Shown: positions 15,685-24,311, numbered from the stretch's first letter. The stretch: DNA of 64,000 nucleotides from CAYOXM01 sp964407925 (GCA_964407925.1 CAYOXM010000003.1:1-64000), one strand, 5' to 3'. Notes: generated by a model from the sequence alone, not told the origin. Translations and numbers: made by a program.

Positions 15685-16866
15685 ATGACCGATCGTCGTT
15701 CTTTGAAACGCCCTACGTCGCGCCTTCCCCTTCGGCAATGCCTGAACGCGGACGCGCGGCTCGCCCTGCTCCGCGAGGACGGCCATGACGCCGACCTGCC
15801 GGGACCGCTCGCGGGATGCGACGCCGCCGAACGCTTCATCGAAAACGCCGTCGGCGCGTTCCCCGTGCCGCTCGGAATTGCCACGAACTTCGTCGTGAAC
15901 GGCGAGGAACGTCTCGTCGCCATGGCGACCGAGGAACGCTCGGTCGTCGCTGCCGCGTCGTACGCCGCGAAGCTCTGCAGGGACACCGGCGGTTTCACGG
16001 TCGAGGTCGGACCGAACGTCGCCCGCGGGCAAATCCTGTTCGTGTCGTCGTCGTTCGGCGACGGCAGGGACGACGAAATCACGCTCCAGTGCCGCCGGAT
16101 CGCCGAGGCGCTCGACCGCGAGGAACGGGCGCGTCGGCCGTCGCACTGCTCGCTCGCTGCCGACCCGTTCGCCCACTCGGTGGGCGCGCGCTGGCTCGAC
16201 GGCGGCGTCGGCAGGCCGCACATGCTGGTCGTCGACTTCCAGATGGACGTCGCCGACGCGATGGGCGCGAACGTCGTCACGCGCTTCGGCGAAAAGCTCG
16301 CGGCGCGCCTCAGGTCGCTGCTCGGCCTCCGCCGGACGGCGGTCATCTGCTCGAACGACCTCGCGTACCTGAACGGATCGGCCGTCAAGGCGACGGCGAC
16401 GTGGCCGGTCGCGGCCGTCGGCGAACGCATCGCGGAAACGGTGGTGCGGCTGCAGCGGTGGGCGGAAAGCGACGGCTTCCGCGCCGTGACGCACAACAAG
16501 GGCGTCATGAACGGGGTCAGCGCCGTCGCGCTCGCCACGGGACAGGACGTCCGCGCCATCGAGGCGGCGGCGCACGCGGCCGCGGCGCACGAGGCGATGC
16601 CCTACGCGCAAAGCAAACCGCTCACGAAGTACGCGCTCGTCGGCAACGGCCTCGTCGGGACGCTCGCGCTCCGCGTGCCGCTCGGCACGGTGGGCGGCGC
16701 GACCGCGCACCCGATGGCAGCATGGTGCCGACGGCTCATGGGCATCGAAAACGCGCGCGACCTCGCCGCGACCATCGCGGCCGCAGGCCTCGCGCAAAAC
16801 TTCGCGGCGCTGCGCACGCTCGCCGACGAAGGCATTCCCGAGGCCCACGAACGCCTCAAACGGTGA
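15685..16866 (+). CDS. mvaA: Hydroxymethylglutaryl-CoA reductase, class II
   Basis: 393 residues. ENAVGAFPVPLGIATNFVVNG and the catalytic Glu in ATEERSVVAAAS (83-84), DAMGANVVT (191-199), the catalytic Lys in THNKGVMNG (Lys272) and ATGQDVRAIEA (Asp288) match class II HMGRs such as that of Pseudomonas mevalonii. The enzyme interconverts HMG-CoA and mevalonate. It ends at EAHERLKR, right after the position of the catalytic His, and lacks most of the C-terminal flap (family about 430 residues). No other mevalonate-pathway gene is in the window. Own promoter and terminator. Confidence 0.92.
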   Translation: MTDRRSLKRPTSRLPLRQCLNADARLALLREDGHDADLPGPLAGCDAAERFIENAVGAFPVPLGIATNFVVNGEERLVAMATEERSVVAAASYAAKLCRDTGGFTVEVGPNVARGQILFVSSSFGDGRDDEITLQCRRIAEALDREERARRPSHCSLAADPFAHSVGARWLDGGVGRPHMLVVDFQMDVADAMGANVVTRFGEKLAARLRSLLGLRRTAVICSNDLAYLNGSAVKATATWPVAAVGERIAETVVRLQRWAESDGFRAVTHNKGVMNGVSAVALATGQDVRAIEAAAHAAAAHEAMPYAQSKPLTKYALVGNGLVGTLALRVPLGTVGGATAHPMAAWCRRLMGIENARDLAATIAAAGLAQNFAALRTLADEGIPEAHERLKR

Positions 16867-16868
16867 AC

Positions 16869-16897
16869 GGCCCCGCTTCTCGCGGGGTTTTCTTTTT
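16869..16897 (+). terminator. Terminator of mvaA
   Basis: CCCCGC-TTCT-CGCGGGG followed by TTTTC and TTTTT. Confidence 0.75.
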
Positions 16898-16946
16898 GCG
16901 GCGGTTACGGCAGGATGCTTTCGCCGCTCGACGGCACGGAGGAACG

Positions 16947-17492
16947 ATGACGACCGACACCGAGACGATCACGCGCCCTTTTCGCACCATCGGCTTCGTC
17001 GCCGCGCTCGCAGCCGCGGCCGCGGCAGGAGTGACCGCCGGCTGGCTGCTCAAACCCGACCGCGCGAGGACCGAAACCGTCGCCCCGACGCGCGACGGTT
17101 CGCCCGGGGCGATTGCCGAACGCAACGCCGTCTGGCGCGTCTTGAACGGCAAGGACGCCGACGTGCCCGACGGTCCGGCCAAATCGCTCGGCTTCGCGCT
17201 CAAGGCCGCGCTCGACAAGGATTCGCCGGTGCCGCTCCGCGACCGCGCGATGGGCGCGCTCATGAACAAGAGCGTGCTCTACTTCACCCCGGACGAAATC
17301 GACGAGGTAATGGGCGTGATGGTCGAAGGCGCCCCCGATGACCGCGCCGACGTCCTCCGCCGCATCCTCGCCGCCGACGACCGCGCGTGCGCTTTCGTCC
17401 GCGGCATCCTCGCCGACAAGCGGCGCATCGCGCTGTTTGCGGCCGGAAAACAAATTCCGCTCGAGACGCTTCCCGACGGCACGACGCCCTGA
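16947..17492 (+). CDS. Hypothetical membrane-anchored protein, 181 aa
   Basis: One hydrophobic segment at about 15-35 rich in Ala, then a helical extracytoplasmic domain of about 120 residues without recognised motifs (TPDEIDEVMGVMVEGAPDDRADVLRRIL). GGAGGAACG precedes the ATG. Family unknown. Confidence 0.55.
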   Translation: MTTDTETITRPFRTIGFVAALAAAAAAGVTAGWLLKPDRARTETVAPTRDGSPGAIAERNAVWRVLNGKDADVPDGPAKSLGFALKAALDKDSPVPLRDRAMGALMNKSVLYFTPDEIDEVMGVMVEGAPDDRADVLRRILAADDRACAFVRGILADKRRIALFAAGKQIPLETLPDGTTP

Positions 17493-17495
17493 CCT

Positions 17496-17521
17496 CGCCG
17501 CCCCTTCCGGGCGGTTTTTTT
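17496..17521 (+). terminator. Terminator of the 16947 gene
   Basis: CCGCCC-CTTCC-GGGCGG followed by a T run. Confidence 0.75.
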
Positions 17522-17556
17522 ATGCAAAAACATCCGCTTTCGGCGGATGTTCCTGA

Positions 17557-17712
17557 TGGTCGGGGCGACAGGGATTTCACTGCTCGCCTCCGCCTCCTCG
17601 CACTGGGCTGCGGGGCGGGCTGCGCTCGCGGGAACCTTCGGGTTCCCGCGGACCCTCCTCGAAATGCGGAAACCTCCCGGTTTCCGCCCCTTCCCCGACC
17701 CAATCCCTGTCG
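17557..17712. mobile_element. Small double-hairpin element bounded by tRNA-Pro-end inverted repeats (MITE-like)
   Basis: The segment starts with a 20-base copy (17557-17576) of the 3' end of the adjacent tRNA-Pro gene (17753-17772) and ends with its inverse AATCCCTGTCGC (about 17702-17712). Between them are two perfect hairpins: CGCGGGAACC/GGTTCCCGCG (17627-17650) and GCGGAAACC/GGTTTCCGC (17666-17687). There is no coding capacity. The structure suggests a tRNA-associated miniature element or attachment-site duplication; no integrase is nearby. Confidence 0.5.
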
Positions 17713-17717
17713 CAACA

Positions 17718-17752
17718 AAAAAAGTTCCCCACCATCGGTGAGAAACTTTTTT
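17718..17752 (-). terminator. Terminator of tRNA-Pro
   Basis: On the minus strand a stem around CACC-GAT-GGTG extended by A and T runs directly follows the CCA end. Confidence 0.75.
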
Positions 17753-17827
17753 TGGTCGGGGCGACAGGGATTGAACCTGCGGCCTCTCGGTCCCGAACCG
17801 AGCGCACTACCACTGTGCTACGCCCCG
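17753..17827 (-). tRNA. tRNA-Pro(CGG)
   Basis: Acceptor CGGGGCG/CGCCCCG with the C1-G72 pair typical of bacterial tRNA-Pro, discriminator A, encoded CCA, anticodon stem CTCGG/CCGAG with loop TTCGGGA (anticodon CGG) and T arm AGG-TTCAATC-CCT type. Confidence 0.97.
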
Positions 17828-17851
17828 ATGAGCGAATACTGAACGCGGTTG

Positions 17852-17880
17852 AGGATAACGCATCCCCCGTTTTTCTTCAA
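17852..17880 (-). promoter_or_regulatory. Promoter of tRNA-Pro
   Basis: Minus strand TTGAAG (17880-17875), 17 bases, TATCCT (17857-17852). Confidence 0.75.
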
Positions 17881-17900
17881 GTGTCCCGCGCGAGGAAAGG

Positions 17901-17925
17901 AAAACCGCCCGAGAGGGGCGGTCAA
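17901..17925 (-). terminator. Terminator of the 17930 gene
   Basis: Minus strand ACCGCCCC-TCTC-GGGCGGTTTT. Confidence 0.75.
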
Positions 17926-17929
17926 AAGC

Positions 17930-18553
17930 TCACGCGACGATGGCGATCATCGTCTCCGGTTCCGCCTTGCGCCGTCCGAGGACGGCGGTCTTGGCGAAGA
18001 GGCGAAGGAGCGGGCGGAGTCGTTCGGCGTTCTCGGCGTCGCCGACGGCGACGAAACCGAGGAAATGCACCGAGGTCGCGAGGAGTCCCGCGCGGACGCT
18101 CAACCGCAGGCGCTGGCCGATGTCGTCCCAGCGGTTCTCCTCGAACGCGTGCCACAGCGGCTCGCCGAGCGTCTCCCAGAACACGGTCTGCATCCGGTCA
18201 TATGCCGAAGCGCCCATGCGCGCGGAAAGCGCCCCGGAAAAACGGCCGCACACGGACGATCGGAGTTCCTCGCCGAGGTCGCCCTCGACCTGGCCCCAGT
18301 ACGCGTCACGGTCGGCGGCGCCGTCCGCGAGCGAGACGAACGCGACGTCATCGGGCGCGCGTCCGACGGCGGCTCCCACGGCGGAACGGACGTCGTCCTT
18401 CCGCATGGCATTCGCGGGCGCGAGGTCGAAGAAGCCGTTATCGGCCTTCCGGCACAAGGGTTCGATCAGTTCGATTTCAGACCGCACCAGTTTGGCGCGG
18501 CTTCCGGACATGCCGATAAGGAAAGCCTTGAGCGAATGACGATCTGACAGCAT
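17930..18553 (-). CDS. Hypothetical protein, 207 aa
   Basis: No recognised family and no membrane segment. Mostly alpha-helical by composition, with YWGQVEGDLGEELRSS and MQTVFWETLGEPLWHAFEENRWDD-type amphipathic stretches. AAAGGACGG precedes the chosen ATG; in-frame sequence upstream is Arg-rich and lies in the promoter. Confidence 0.55.
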   Translation of the reverse strand: MLSDRHSLKAFLIGMSGSRAKLVRSEIELIEPLCRKADNGFFDLAPANAMRKDDVRSAVGAAVGRAPDDVAFVSLADGAADRDAYWGQVEGDLGEELRSSVCGRFSGALSARMGASAYDRMQTVFWETLGEPLWHAFEENRWDDIGQRLRLSVRAGLLATSVHFLGFVAVGDAENAERLRPLLRLFAKTAVLGRRKAEPETMIAIVA

Positions 18554-18608
18554 GGGAAACCGTCCTTTCGGGCGAGGCGTCGCGAAAGCAAAAGAACGTA
18601 ACCCCTTC

Positions 18609-18637
18609 GTTCTGCTCCTCTTCGCGCAGGCCGTCAA
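18609..18637 (-). promoter_or_regulatory. Promoter of the 17930 gene
   Basis: Minus strand TTGACG (18637-18632), 17 bases, CAGAAC (18614-18609). Confidence 0.55.
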
Positions 18638-18736
18638 TGCCGCTTGTGGATGGCCGCGTTACCTTTTCGCGCATGACCCGTACTATAGAGGTAAAGCGCT
18701 CGCCTGCCCTTCCGGCGTGCGGTATACTGTAAACCT

Positions 18737-19366
18737 ATGACTAACGACATCCATTCGTTCGTGCGGGAGTCGCTGTCGCGGAAAATTCCGCGCAACGACA
18801 TCCGCAAGGCGCTCCACGACGCGAAGTGGCAGGACGACGAGATCGAGGCCGCGCTCGGCGCATACGCCGACGTCGATTTCCCCGTGCCCGTGCCGCGCCG
18901 CCGACCGTACCTGTCGGCGCGCGAGGCGTTCATCTACCTCGTGCTGTTCCTCTGCCTCTACATCAGCGCGTTCAGCTTCGGGAAACTGCTGTTCGACTTC
19001 ATCAACCACTGGGTGCCTGACGCGCTCCAGAACTACGGCTACTCGGACGTCTCCGGCGTGCGCATGTCGGTCGCGTCGCTCATCGTCGCCTTCCCGGTCT
19101 ACTTGTGGCTCACGTGGCTGATGCTTTCGGAAATCCGCCGCGACTCGGACAAGAAAAGTTCGAAGATCCGCAAGTGGCTGACCTACATCACGCTCTTCGT
19201 CGCCGCCGGCGTCATCATCGGCGACCTCATCACCCTCTTGTTCAACCTGCTCGGCGGAGAACTGACCCTGCGCTTCCTGCTCAAGGTGCTCACGGTCCTC
19301 CTCATCGCCGGGCTCATCTTCGGTTACTACCTATGGGATCTCCGCAAGGAAGAAAAGGGCGCGTAA
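18737..19366 (+). CDS. DUF5671 membrane protein
   Basis: 209 residues. A short helical N-terminal domain (about 1-45, resembling a UBA-like three-helix bundle: VRESLSRKIPRNDIRKALHDAKW) is followed by four membrane segments of the DUF5671 type (AFIYLVLFLCLYISAFSFGKLLFDFIN, SVASLIVAFPVYLWLTW). I know this family mainly from CPR genomes. The TATACT -10 box ends 8 bases before the ATG and there is no Shine-Dalgarno sequence, so the mRNA is probably leaderless. Function unknown. Confidence 0.8.
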   Translation: MTNDIHSFVRESLSRKIPRNDIRKALHDAKWQDDEIEAALGAYADVDFPVPVPRRRPYLSAREAFIYLVLFLCLYISAFSFGKLLFDFINHWVPDALQNYGYSDVSGVRMSVASLIVAFPVYLWLTWLMLSEIRRDSDKKSSKIRKWLTYITLFVAAGVIIGDLITLLFNLLGGELTLRFLLKVLTVLLIAGLIFGYYLWDLRKEEKGA

Positions 19367-20208
19367 ACGGCCTGACGATTTTCGTCGCCGCCGTCGTCCT
19401 GATGGTCGCCGCGACCGTGGGTACCGGCCTGTACCTGGCGGGGTCGCCGAGCAAAGAGCGCGGCCGGCGCTTCGACGAACAGCGCGTGTCGAACCTGCAG
19501 TCGCTCGTGAACGCCGTCAACTCCCGCTTCGAACGCACGGGCGTCCTGCCGCAATCCATCGAGGAGCTCAGCGCGCCCGGCAGCGCGGAAAGCTACGTCG
19601 TCGGATCGACGAACGACCCTTCGACGCTCGAGCAGTACGAGTATCATGCGACCGGCGAATCGACGTATGAGGTCTGCGCCGCCTTCGACCTCGCGACGCC
19701 GGCATCGCCCGCAACGCCGGGGATGAAACGGCCGTACGCGGCGACCGCGCCCGAAATGTACCCGATGGATCCGACGGTGAAGGACTGGAGCCATCCCGCG
19801 GGACGGCACTGCTTCCCGGTCGACGCGTCGCTCATGTCCCCGCGCGTCGCCTGCAGCCTGACGAACCCCTGCGCCGCCGGGCAATCCTGCGTCACGCTTC
19901 CCGGAAAAAAGGGGTCGGTCTGCGTCCCGTCGGGCAAGGAGTGCCTCGCCGCGGGTTGCGAAGGCACCTGCGTCGTCGCGGAAAGCTACCCGGCCCAGAT
20001 CAGCTGCGCTCCGACGGCCGGCAAACGGCCTCCGAACGCCGAGGGAAACGCCTGCGACCTGATGCGCAATAAGAAGACCGGCGCGATCGATTGCTACGGC
20101 ATGGGAAAAAGCCTCGCTCCGGGGTGGGAACCGTATTCGACCACAGACGTCGGCATTCCCTATTCCTGCTACGTCGACGCGAACGGCGAGTGCGCGCTCG
20201 CGCAATGA
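19333..20208 (+). CDS. Anchored extracellular protein with pilin-like N-terminal region
   Basis: 291 residues, overlapping the end of the DUF5671 gene by 34 bases. Membrane helix at about 15-33, then SKERGRRFDEQRVSNLQSLVNAVNSRFERTG, the kind of helix that follows the anchor in pseudopilin-like and DUF5671-partner proteins. The C-terminal half is Cys-rich (twelve or more Cys, probably disulfide-bonded). The two genes probably act as a pair in the membrane. The start is uncertain because no ribosome site is visible. Confidence 0.6.
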   Translation: MGSPQGRKGRVNGLTIFVAAVVLMVAATVGTGLYLAGSPSKERGRRFDEQRVSNLQSLVNAVNSRFERTGVLPQSIEELSAPGSAESYVVGSTNDPSTLEQYEYHATGESTYEVCAAFDLATPASPATPGMKRPYAATAPEMYPMDPTVKDWSHPAGRHCFPVDASLMSPRVACSLTNPCAAGQSCVTLPGKKGSVCVPSGKECLAAGCEGTCVVAESYPAQISCAPTAGKRPPNAEGNACDLMRNKKTGAIDCYGMGKSLAPGWEPYSTTDVGIPYSCYVDANGECALAQ

Positions 20209-20220
20209 CATGACCGGAAA

Positions 20221-20246
20221 GGCCCGCGTGCCGCGGGCCTTTTTCG
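20221..20246 (+). terminator. Terminator of the DUF5671 unit
   Basis: GGCCCGC-GTGCC-GCGGGCC followed by T5. Confidence 0.8.
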
Positions 20247-20260
20247 TTCCGTGGCCACCG

Positions 20261-20289
20261 TTGACGCCGCGTCCCGCCCGGACTATGCT
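20261..20289 (+). promoter_or_regulatory. Promoter of the M50 protease gene
   Basis: TTGACG, 17 bases, TATGCT. Confidence 0.8.
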
Positions 20290-20334
20290 GCCTTGTCGCC
20301 CTTTCACTACGGCTCGCGTCGCAAGGAGTAGGCC

Positions 20335-21435
20335 ATGTTCAAGGCGCTCAATCGCAAGGCGTTCGGCGTCGTTTCGCCGCTCGAAGTCCTGCTGTTCCTG
20401 GCTTTTTTCGCCCTGCTGTCCACGATTGCCCGCTGGCAATTCGCCGCCGCGCTTATCGCCGGACTGTTCGTCCACGAGATGGGCCACGTCGTCGCCATGC
20501 GCGCGTACGGCATGCGCATCAAGGGCGTGTACTTCGTCTTCCCGTTCGGCGCGGTGATTCCGCTCGTCGGCACGCCGCCGTCGCGCTTCTCGGAAGCGAT
20601 CATCGGCCTCGCCGGACCGGCGGCGGGACTGCTCACCGCGATCGCCGCGTTTGCGGCTTACGCCGTCACGCACGAGACGGCCTTCGCCGGCGTCGCGGGA
20701 ATCTACGCCTTCTTCAACTTGTTCAACCTCCTGCCGGCCCGTCCGCTCGACGGCGGCAGGGCGGCGAGCGCGCTCGCGTTCTCCCTCGGCGACACGGCAG
20801 GCCTCGTCCTTCAGGGCGCGGCCGTGGCGTTCTGCGCGTGGGCGGGATTGCGGCACGTCCCCATCCTGCTGCTCGTCGCGCTCGTCGGCTGGTCGGAGCT
20901 GCGCGGCGAATTGCGCCGCGCGCGCCGCGCCGAGGACCGCCGCCGAATCGTCGACGCGCTCGCGAAGGCGTTCGGTTGTCCGGCGTCGGCGCGGTCCGTC
21001 CGCGCGGCCGTCCGCCTGTACCAGACGAACGTCGTCGGGTTCGGCGACGAAGCGGCGCTCGTCGCCTGGATCAGGATGTTCCGCCGCGAGCCCGAACAGC
21101 CGCTCGGCGCCGACGAGGCGCGCCGCGAACTGCTCGCGGTTCCCGCCGCCATCGCGGCGTCGGCGCGCGTCGGCCGCATCCCCCTCTTCGCGACCGCGAC
21201 GGAATTCGTCACGGGCCTCGACGAGCTTCAGTCGTTCGCGCCGCCGATCCGCGAAGAGGATTCGCCGCTCGCCACGTTCCTCGCCGAGACGGAGCGCCCG
21301 CGCATGGGCGTCGGCAGCGGCCTCGCGGTCCTCGCCGCCTACGTCGGCCTCGCGGCGCTCCTGTGGCTCTGCATCGGACTGGCCGACGGCATCGCCGACC
21401 TCGACGCGTTCACGCGCTACGCCTTCCGGCGCTGA
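20335..21435 (+). CDS. M50 family site-2-protease-like metalloprotease
   Basis: 366 residues. HEMGH at 47-51 lies in a membrane segment, and NLFNLLPARPLDGG at about 128-141 supplies the second-site Asp (139), as in site-2 proteases. About six hydrophobic segments are followed by a cytosolic helical domain (about 185-330) and a last C-terminal helix. No PDZ domain. Substrate unknown; family members cleave within the membrane. Confidence 0.8.
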   Translation: MFKALNRKAFGVVSPLEVLLFLAFFALLSTIARWQFAAALIAGLFVHEMGHVVAMRAYGMRIKGVYFVFPFGAVIPLVGTPPSRFSEAIIGLAGPAAGLLTAIAAFAAYAVTHETAFAGVAGIYAFFNLFNLLPARPLDGGRAASALAFSLGDTAGLVLQGAAVAFCAWAGLRHVPILLLVALVGWSELRGELRRARRAEDRRRIVDALAKAFGCPASARSVRAAVRLYQTNVVGFGDEAALVAWIRMFRREPEQPLGADEARRELLAVPAAIAASARVGRIPLFATATEFVTGLDELQSFAPPIREEDSPLATFLAETERPRMGVGSGLAVLAAYVGLAALLWLCIGLADGIADLDAFTRYAFRR

Positions 21436-21439
21436 CCGA

Positions 21440-21466
21440 CGCCCGCATCCCGCGGGCGTTTTTCTT
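21440..21466 (+). terminator. Terminator of the M50 gene
   Basis: ACGCCCGC-ATCCC-GCGGGCGT followed by T5. Confidence 0.75.
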
Positions 21467-21520
21467 ATGCCGCGGCATCGGTTACGATGACGCCGTCCTT
21501 TCGCCGCACGGAGGCAGTTC

Positions 21521-21847
21521 ATGGAGCGCGACTTCGTCATCGTCACCTTCGCCGACCTGGAACTCGCGACCGCGCTCGAAGCCGATCCCGGCGCGGCGCT
21601 CCGCTTCAAGGATCCCGAGCGTTGGCACGCATTCTGCCGGAACGTCCGCGCCGCGCTCGCGGAAGGCCTGCGCATCGACGTCCATTCCGCTTATGCCGAC
21701 GCGCTGCCGGAACCGCAACGCTGGCGCGTACCGCTCGCGGAAGCGCCGGAACCGTGGCGGTCGCGGATAGCGCGGGCGCTCACGTCGCTCGCGCCGCCTG
21801 ACGCGTCCCGCGCGGACGCGACGCGAAACGCGAACTTCGTCTTCTGA
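21521..21847 (+). CDS. Hypothetical protein, 108 aa
   Basis: No recognised family. Mixed alpha/beta start (DFVIVTFADLELATALEADP), Ala/Arg-rich C terminus. GGAGG precedes the ATG; terminators flank it on both sides. Confidence 0.5.
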   Translation: MERDFVIVTFADLELATALEADPGAALRFKDPERWHAFCRNVRAALAEGLRIDVHSAYADALPEPQRWRVPLAEAPEPWRSRIARALTSLAPPDASRADATRNANFVF

Positions 21848-21882
21848 AAAACGGGACCCTCTCCGGCCCCGTTTTCCTTTTT
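21848..21882. terminator. Bidirectional terminator
   Basis: AAAACGGGACC-CTCTCC-GGCCCCGTTTT between convergent genes. Confidence 0.75.
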
Positions 21883-21893
21883 CGCGCGGACGC

Positions 21894-23012
21894 CTAACCG
21901 AAAGTGAACGCGTATGCCTCGACTCCTTCATCCAGGAAACGAATGCGCAACGTGTGCTCCTCGTACGCGCCCTTCCCGTCGACGAGCGAATACAGGCGCT
22001 CCTCGTCGACCGTCACCATCGTGTATCCGCCCTCATCCTTCACGTCGGCCCCGCGCATCGCTTGCGGCACGGGAGCGCCGTCGACCGTCACGATCGCGCG
22101 CTTCTTTCCGCCGATACCCGGCCCCATGACGAGGTTGGCGTTCGACGCCAAGTAACGGAAAACGATTTCCCCTGGCGCCTTGGCGAGCACCGCACGTTCG
22201 GCTTCCACGCGCCACGACCCCTCGAGGTAAAAAAGGTTGCGGTCGGGCGAGAGCGCCGACGTGTACTCTTGCGTCCTGTCGCGCAGGACCTCCTCCTCGC
22301 TCCCGAGGAACTCCTGCCGCCCGTACCCGATGTATGTCTCGGGCGTGCCGATTTTCGAAAAATCCGTCGTCGTCGGCATGTCCGTCACCGGCACGCTCGC
22401 GTCCGCGCCGGCCTCGGCGAGCAGGTCCTGGATGTGCTTTTCCGTCACGTCGTAATTGCCTTCACCGAAATGCGTGTAGCGGAGCCGCCCCTTGGCGTCG
22501 AACAGGTATTCGGCGGGCCAGTAACTATTGTCGTACGCGTCCCACGTGGCGTACTCGTTATCGAGCGCGACGGGATAGCCGATGCCGTGCCGTCGCGTCG
22601 CCTCGGCCACGTTCTTTTCGGACTTCTCGAACGCGAACTCGGGCGTATGCACGCCGACGACGACGAGACCCTTGTCCTCGTACTTCCCGTACCACGACGT
22701 GACGTACGGCAGCGTGCGGATGCAATTGATGCAGGAGTAGGTCCAAAAATCCACGAGCACGACCTTTCCCTTCAACGACTCCGGCGTGAGCGGCGGCGAA
22801 TTCAGCCATGACGTCACTCCTGCGAACGGCGGCATCGCCGCGGCGATGACCGGGAGTTCCGCCATTTTCGAAAGGTCGGCGACGGTGCCCGAGACGCGCG
22901 CGTCGGGCGCGGCCGGCATGTCTTCGCCCCCGAGGCGCACGTTCACGATCCACGCCATGAGCACGAGGGCTGTGAGCCCGGCAAGGGCGGCGACGGCGGC
23001 ATTGCTTTTCAT
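21894..23012 (-). CDS. DipZ/TlpA-like thioredoxin-family protein with C-terminal beta domain
   Basis: 372 residues. N-terminal membrane anchor (about 5-25), thioredoxin-like domain with VLVDFWTYSCINCIRTLPY (CxxC at 94-97), and a C-terminal beta-rich carbohydrate-binding-like domain, which is the architecture of the DipZ C-terminal half. It should work outside the membrane as a thiol reductase or resolvase fed by the CcdA protein encoded 4 bases upstream. Confidence 0.85.
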   Translation of the reverse strand: MKSNAAVAALAGLTALVLMAWIVNVRLGGEDMPAAPDARVSGTVADLSKMAELPVIAAAMPPFAGVTSWLNSPPLTPESLKGKVVLVDFWTYSCINCIRTLPYVTSWYGKYEDKGLVVVGVHTPEFAFEKSEKNVAEATRRHGIGYPVALDNEYATWDAYDNSYWPAEYLFDAKGRLRYTHFGEGNYDVTEKHIQDLLAEAGADASVPVTDMPTTTDFSKIGTPETYIGYGRQEFLGSEEEVLRDRTQEYTSALSPDRNLFYLEGSWRVEAERAVLAKAPGEIVFRYLASNANLVMGPGIGGKKRAIVTVDGAPVPQAMRGADVKDEGGYTMVTVDEERLYSLVDGKGAYEEHTLRIRFLDEGVEAYAFTFG

Positions 23013-23016
23013 ACGG

Positions 23017-23727
23017 TCACAGTTTCGACGTGAACGTCGACGGGTAGAATTGAATGAGCCACGTCTGGAACGCGAGATCGTAGCCGGTCAGGATGAGGAG
23101 GGCCATCGCGACGACCATGACGCCGAAAATCTTGTTCAGGACGTGTTGCCATCTTCCGATGCCGAGCAGCCGCTTCTGGATGACCTGCCCGCCGTAGGCG
23201 ATGCCGCCCATGGGCACGCCGGCGCCGAGCGCGTAGGCGAACATGAGGAAGAGCGTCGTCACGTAGTCGTTCGTCCTTGTCGCGAGCGTCAGGATGGAAC
23301 CGAGTATCGGTCCGGCGCACGGCGTCCAGACGAGCCCGAGGGAAACGCCGACGAGCAGGCCCGAGGCGGCGTCGGTCCTCGTCCGCGCGCCCCCGGAGAC
23401 TTTTGCGCTAAGACGTGCGAGCACCGGCTGGAGGCCGGCCATGGCGCGGTCATAGACGCTTTCAAACAGCAGTGCGAGACCGAACAGCAGCAGCAGCGCG
23501 ACGGCGACGGTCCGGAACGCCTCGTTCGAGACGCCGAAAAACGTTCCCGCCGTCGCGAAGGCGGCGCCGAGGACGCTGAAGCTGCCGACGAAGCCGACGA
23601 TCGTCATGAGCGGCCGCCACGGGGACTTGCCGCCGCTCGTGCCAAGCAGGAACGGGAGGAGCGGCAGGATGCACGGCGCGAGTATGGTGAGGAAACCGGC
23701 GGCGATGGCGAGAAAAAAGACGCCCAT
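23017..23727 (-). CDS. ccdA: CcdA/DsbD-type transmembrane electron carrier
   Basis: 236 residues with six hydrophobic segments. ILAPCILPLLPFLLG (Cys19) and LVWTPCAGPILGS (Cys137) are the two membrane Cys motifs of CcdA. It moves reducing equivalents from cytosolic thioredoxin to extracytoplasmic thiol proteins, here most likely the thioredoxin lipoprotein and the DipZ-like protein on either side. Confidence 0.92.
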   Translation of the reverse strand: MGVFFLAIAAGFLTILAPCILPLLPFLLGTSGGKSPWRPLMTIVGFVGSFSVLGAAFATAGTFFGVSNEAFRTVAVALLLLFGLALLFESVYDRAMAGLQPVLARLSAKVSGGARTRTDAASGLLVGVSLGLVWTPCAGPILGSILTLATRTNDYVTTLFLMFAYALGAGVPMGGIAYGGQVIQKRLLGIGRWQHVLNKIFGVMVVAMALLILTGYDLAFQTWLIQFYPSTFTSKL

Positions 23728-23728
23728 A

Positions 23729-24244
23729 TCACCTCGTTGCCGCGACGGCGAGCGCGGCCTGCAGGTCGGCGTCGCTCGTCGGACCCGTGAACCGCGCCGA
23801 CTCGTTGCCGTGCGTGTCCAAGATGACGGTCGTGTGCTGGTACGGCACGCGGAACGCCTTCTTCATGTCTTCCTGAACGTCGTAGTCGACGCGGAATCCC
23901 GCGACGGCCACCGCGCTCCCCTCGACGGACGCCTTCACTTTCGGTTCTTCGGCGCGGCAAATCGGACACCAGCCCGCCCAGAAATACAGCAGAACCGGCC
24001 GACCCTCGGCCTTCGCCTTGGCGTATCCTTCGGCGGAATACGCGACGTAATACGGTTTCCGCGCCGGGACCTCCGCGTCCGGTCCGCCGTCCGTCGCACC
24101 TGCGGGCGACGACACGTCGACCTCGGCGCGTTCGACGGGCGGAGCCGTCGGAAGTTCGAGTGCCGGCTGCACGGGCTTGCAGCCCGCACCGATGAGGAGG
24201 ACGCCGACGAGCGCGGACGCGGCGAAAAGGGAGTTTACGGACAT
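23729..24244 (-). CDS. Thioredoxin-like lipoprotein
   Basis: 171 residues. Signal peptide with lipobox LIGAGC (Cys22), a Pro/Ala-rich linker, then a thioredoxin fold with LLYFWAGWCPIC (CxxC at 93-96) and the cis-Pro region VPYQHTTVIL. Exposed on the outer face of the membrane. It ends just before ccdA, so the two are probably co-translated. Confidence 0.85.
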   Translation of the reverse strand: MSVNSLFAASALVGVLLIGAGCKPVQPALELPTAPPVERAEVDVSSPAGATDGGPDAEVPARKPYYVAYSAEGYAKAKAEGRPVLLYFWAGWCPICRAEEPKVKASVEGSAVAVAGFRVDYDVQEDMKKAFRVPYQHTTVILDTHGNESARFTGPTSDADLQAALAVAATR

Positions 24245-24276
24245 AAGGCGGTTATAACTACGTGCGGAAGTATACC

Positions 24277-24298
24277 AAAAAAGGCGCCTAAGCGCCTT
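24277..24298 (-). terminator. Terminator of the VKOR gene
   Basis: Minus strand AAGGCGC-TTA-GGCGCCTT followed by T4. Confidence 0.7.
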
Positions 24299-24311
24299 CG
24301 TTTCCCGTACC

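Noticed and set aside
19327..21675. 782-codon open frame on the minus strand
   Set aside because: It lies antisense to the DUF5671 partner, M50 protease and 21521 genes; the translation is Arg/Asp/Gly low-complexity typical of antisense frames in GC-rich DNA.
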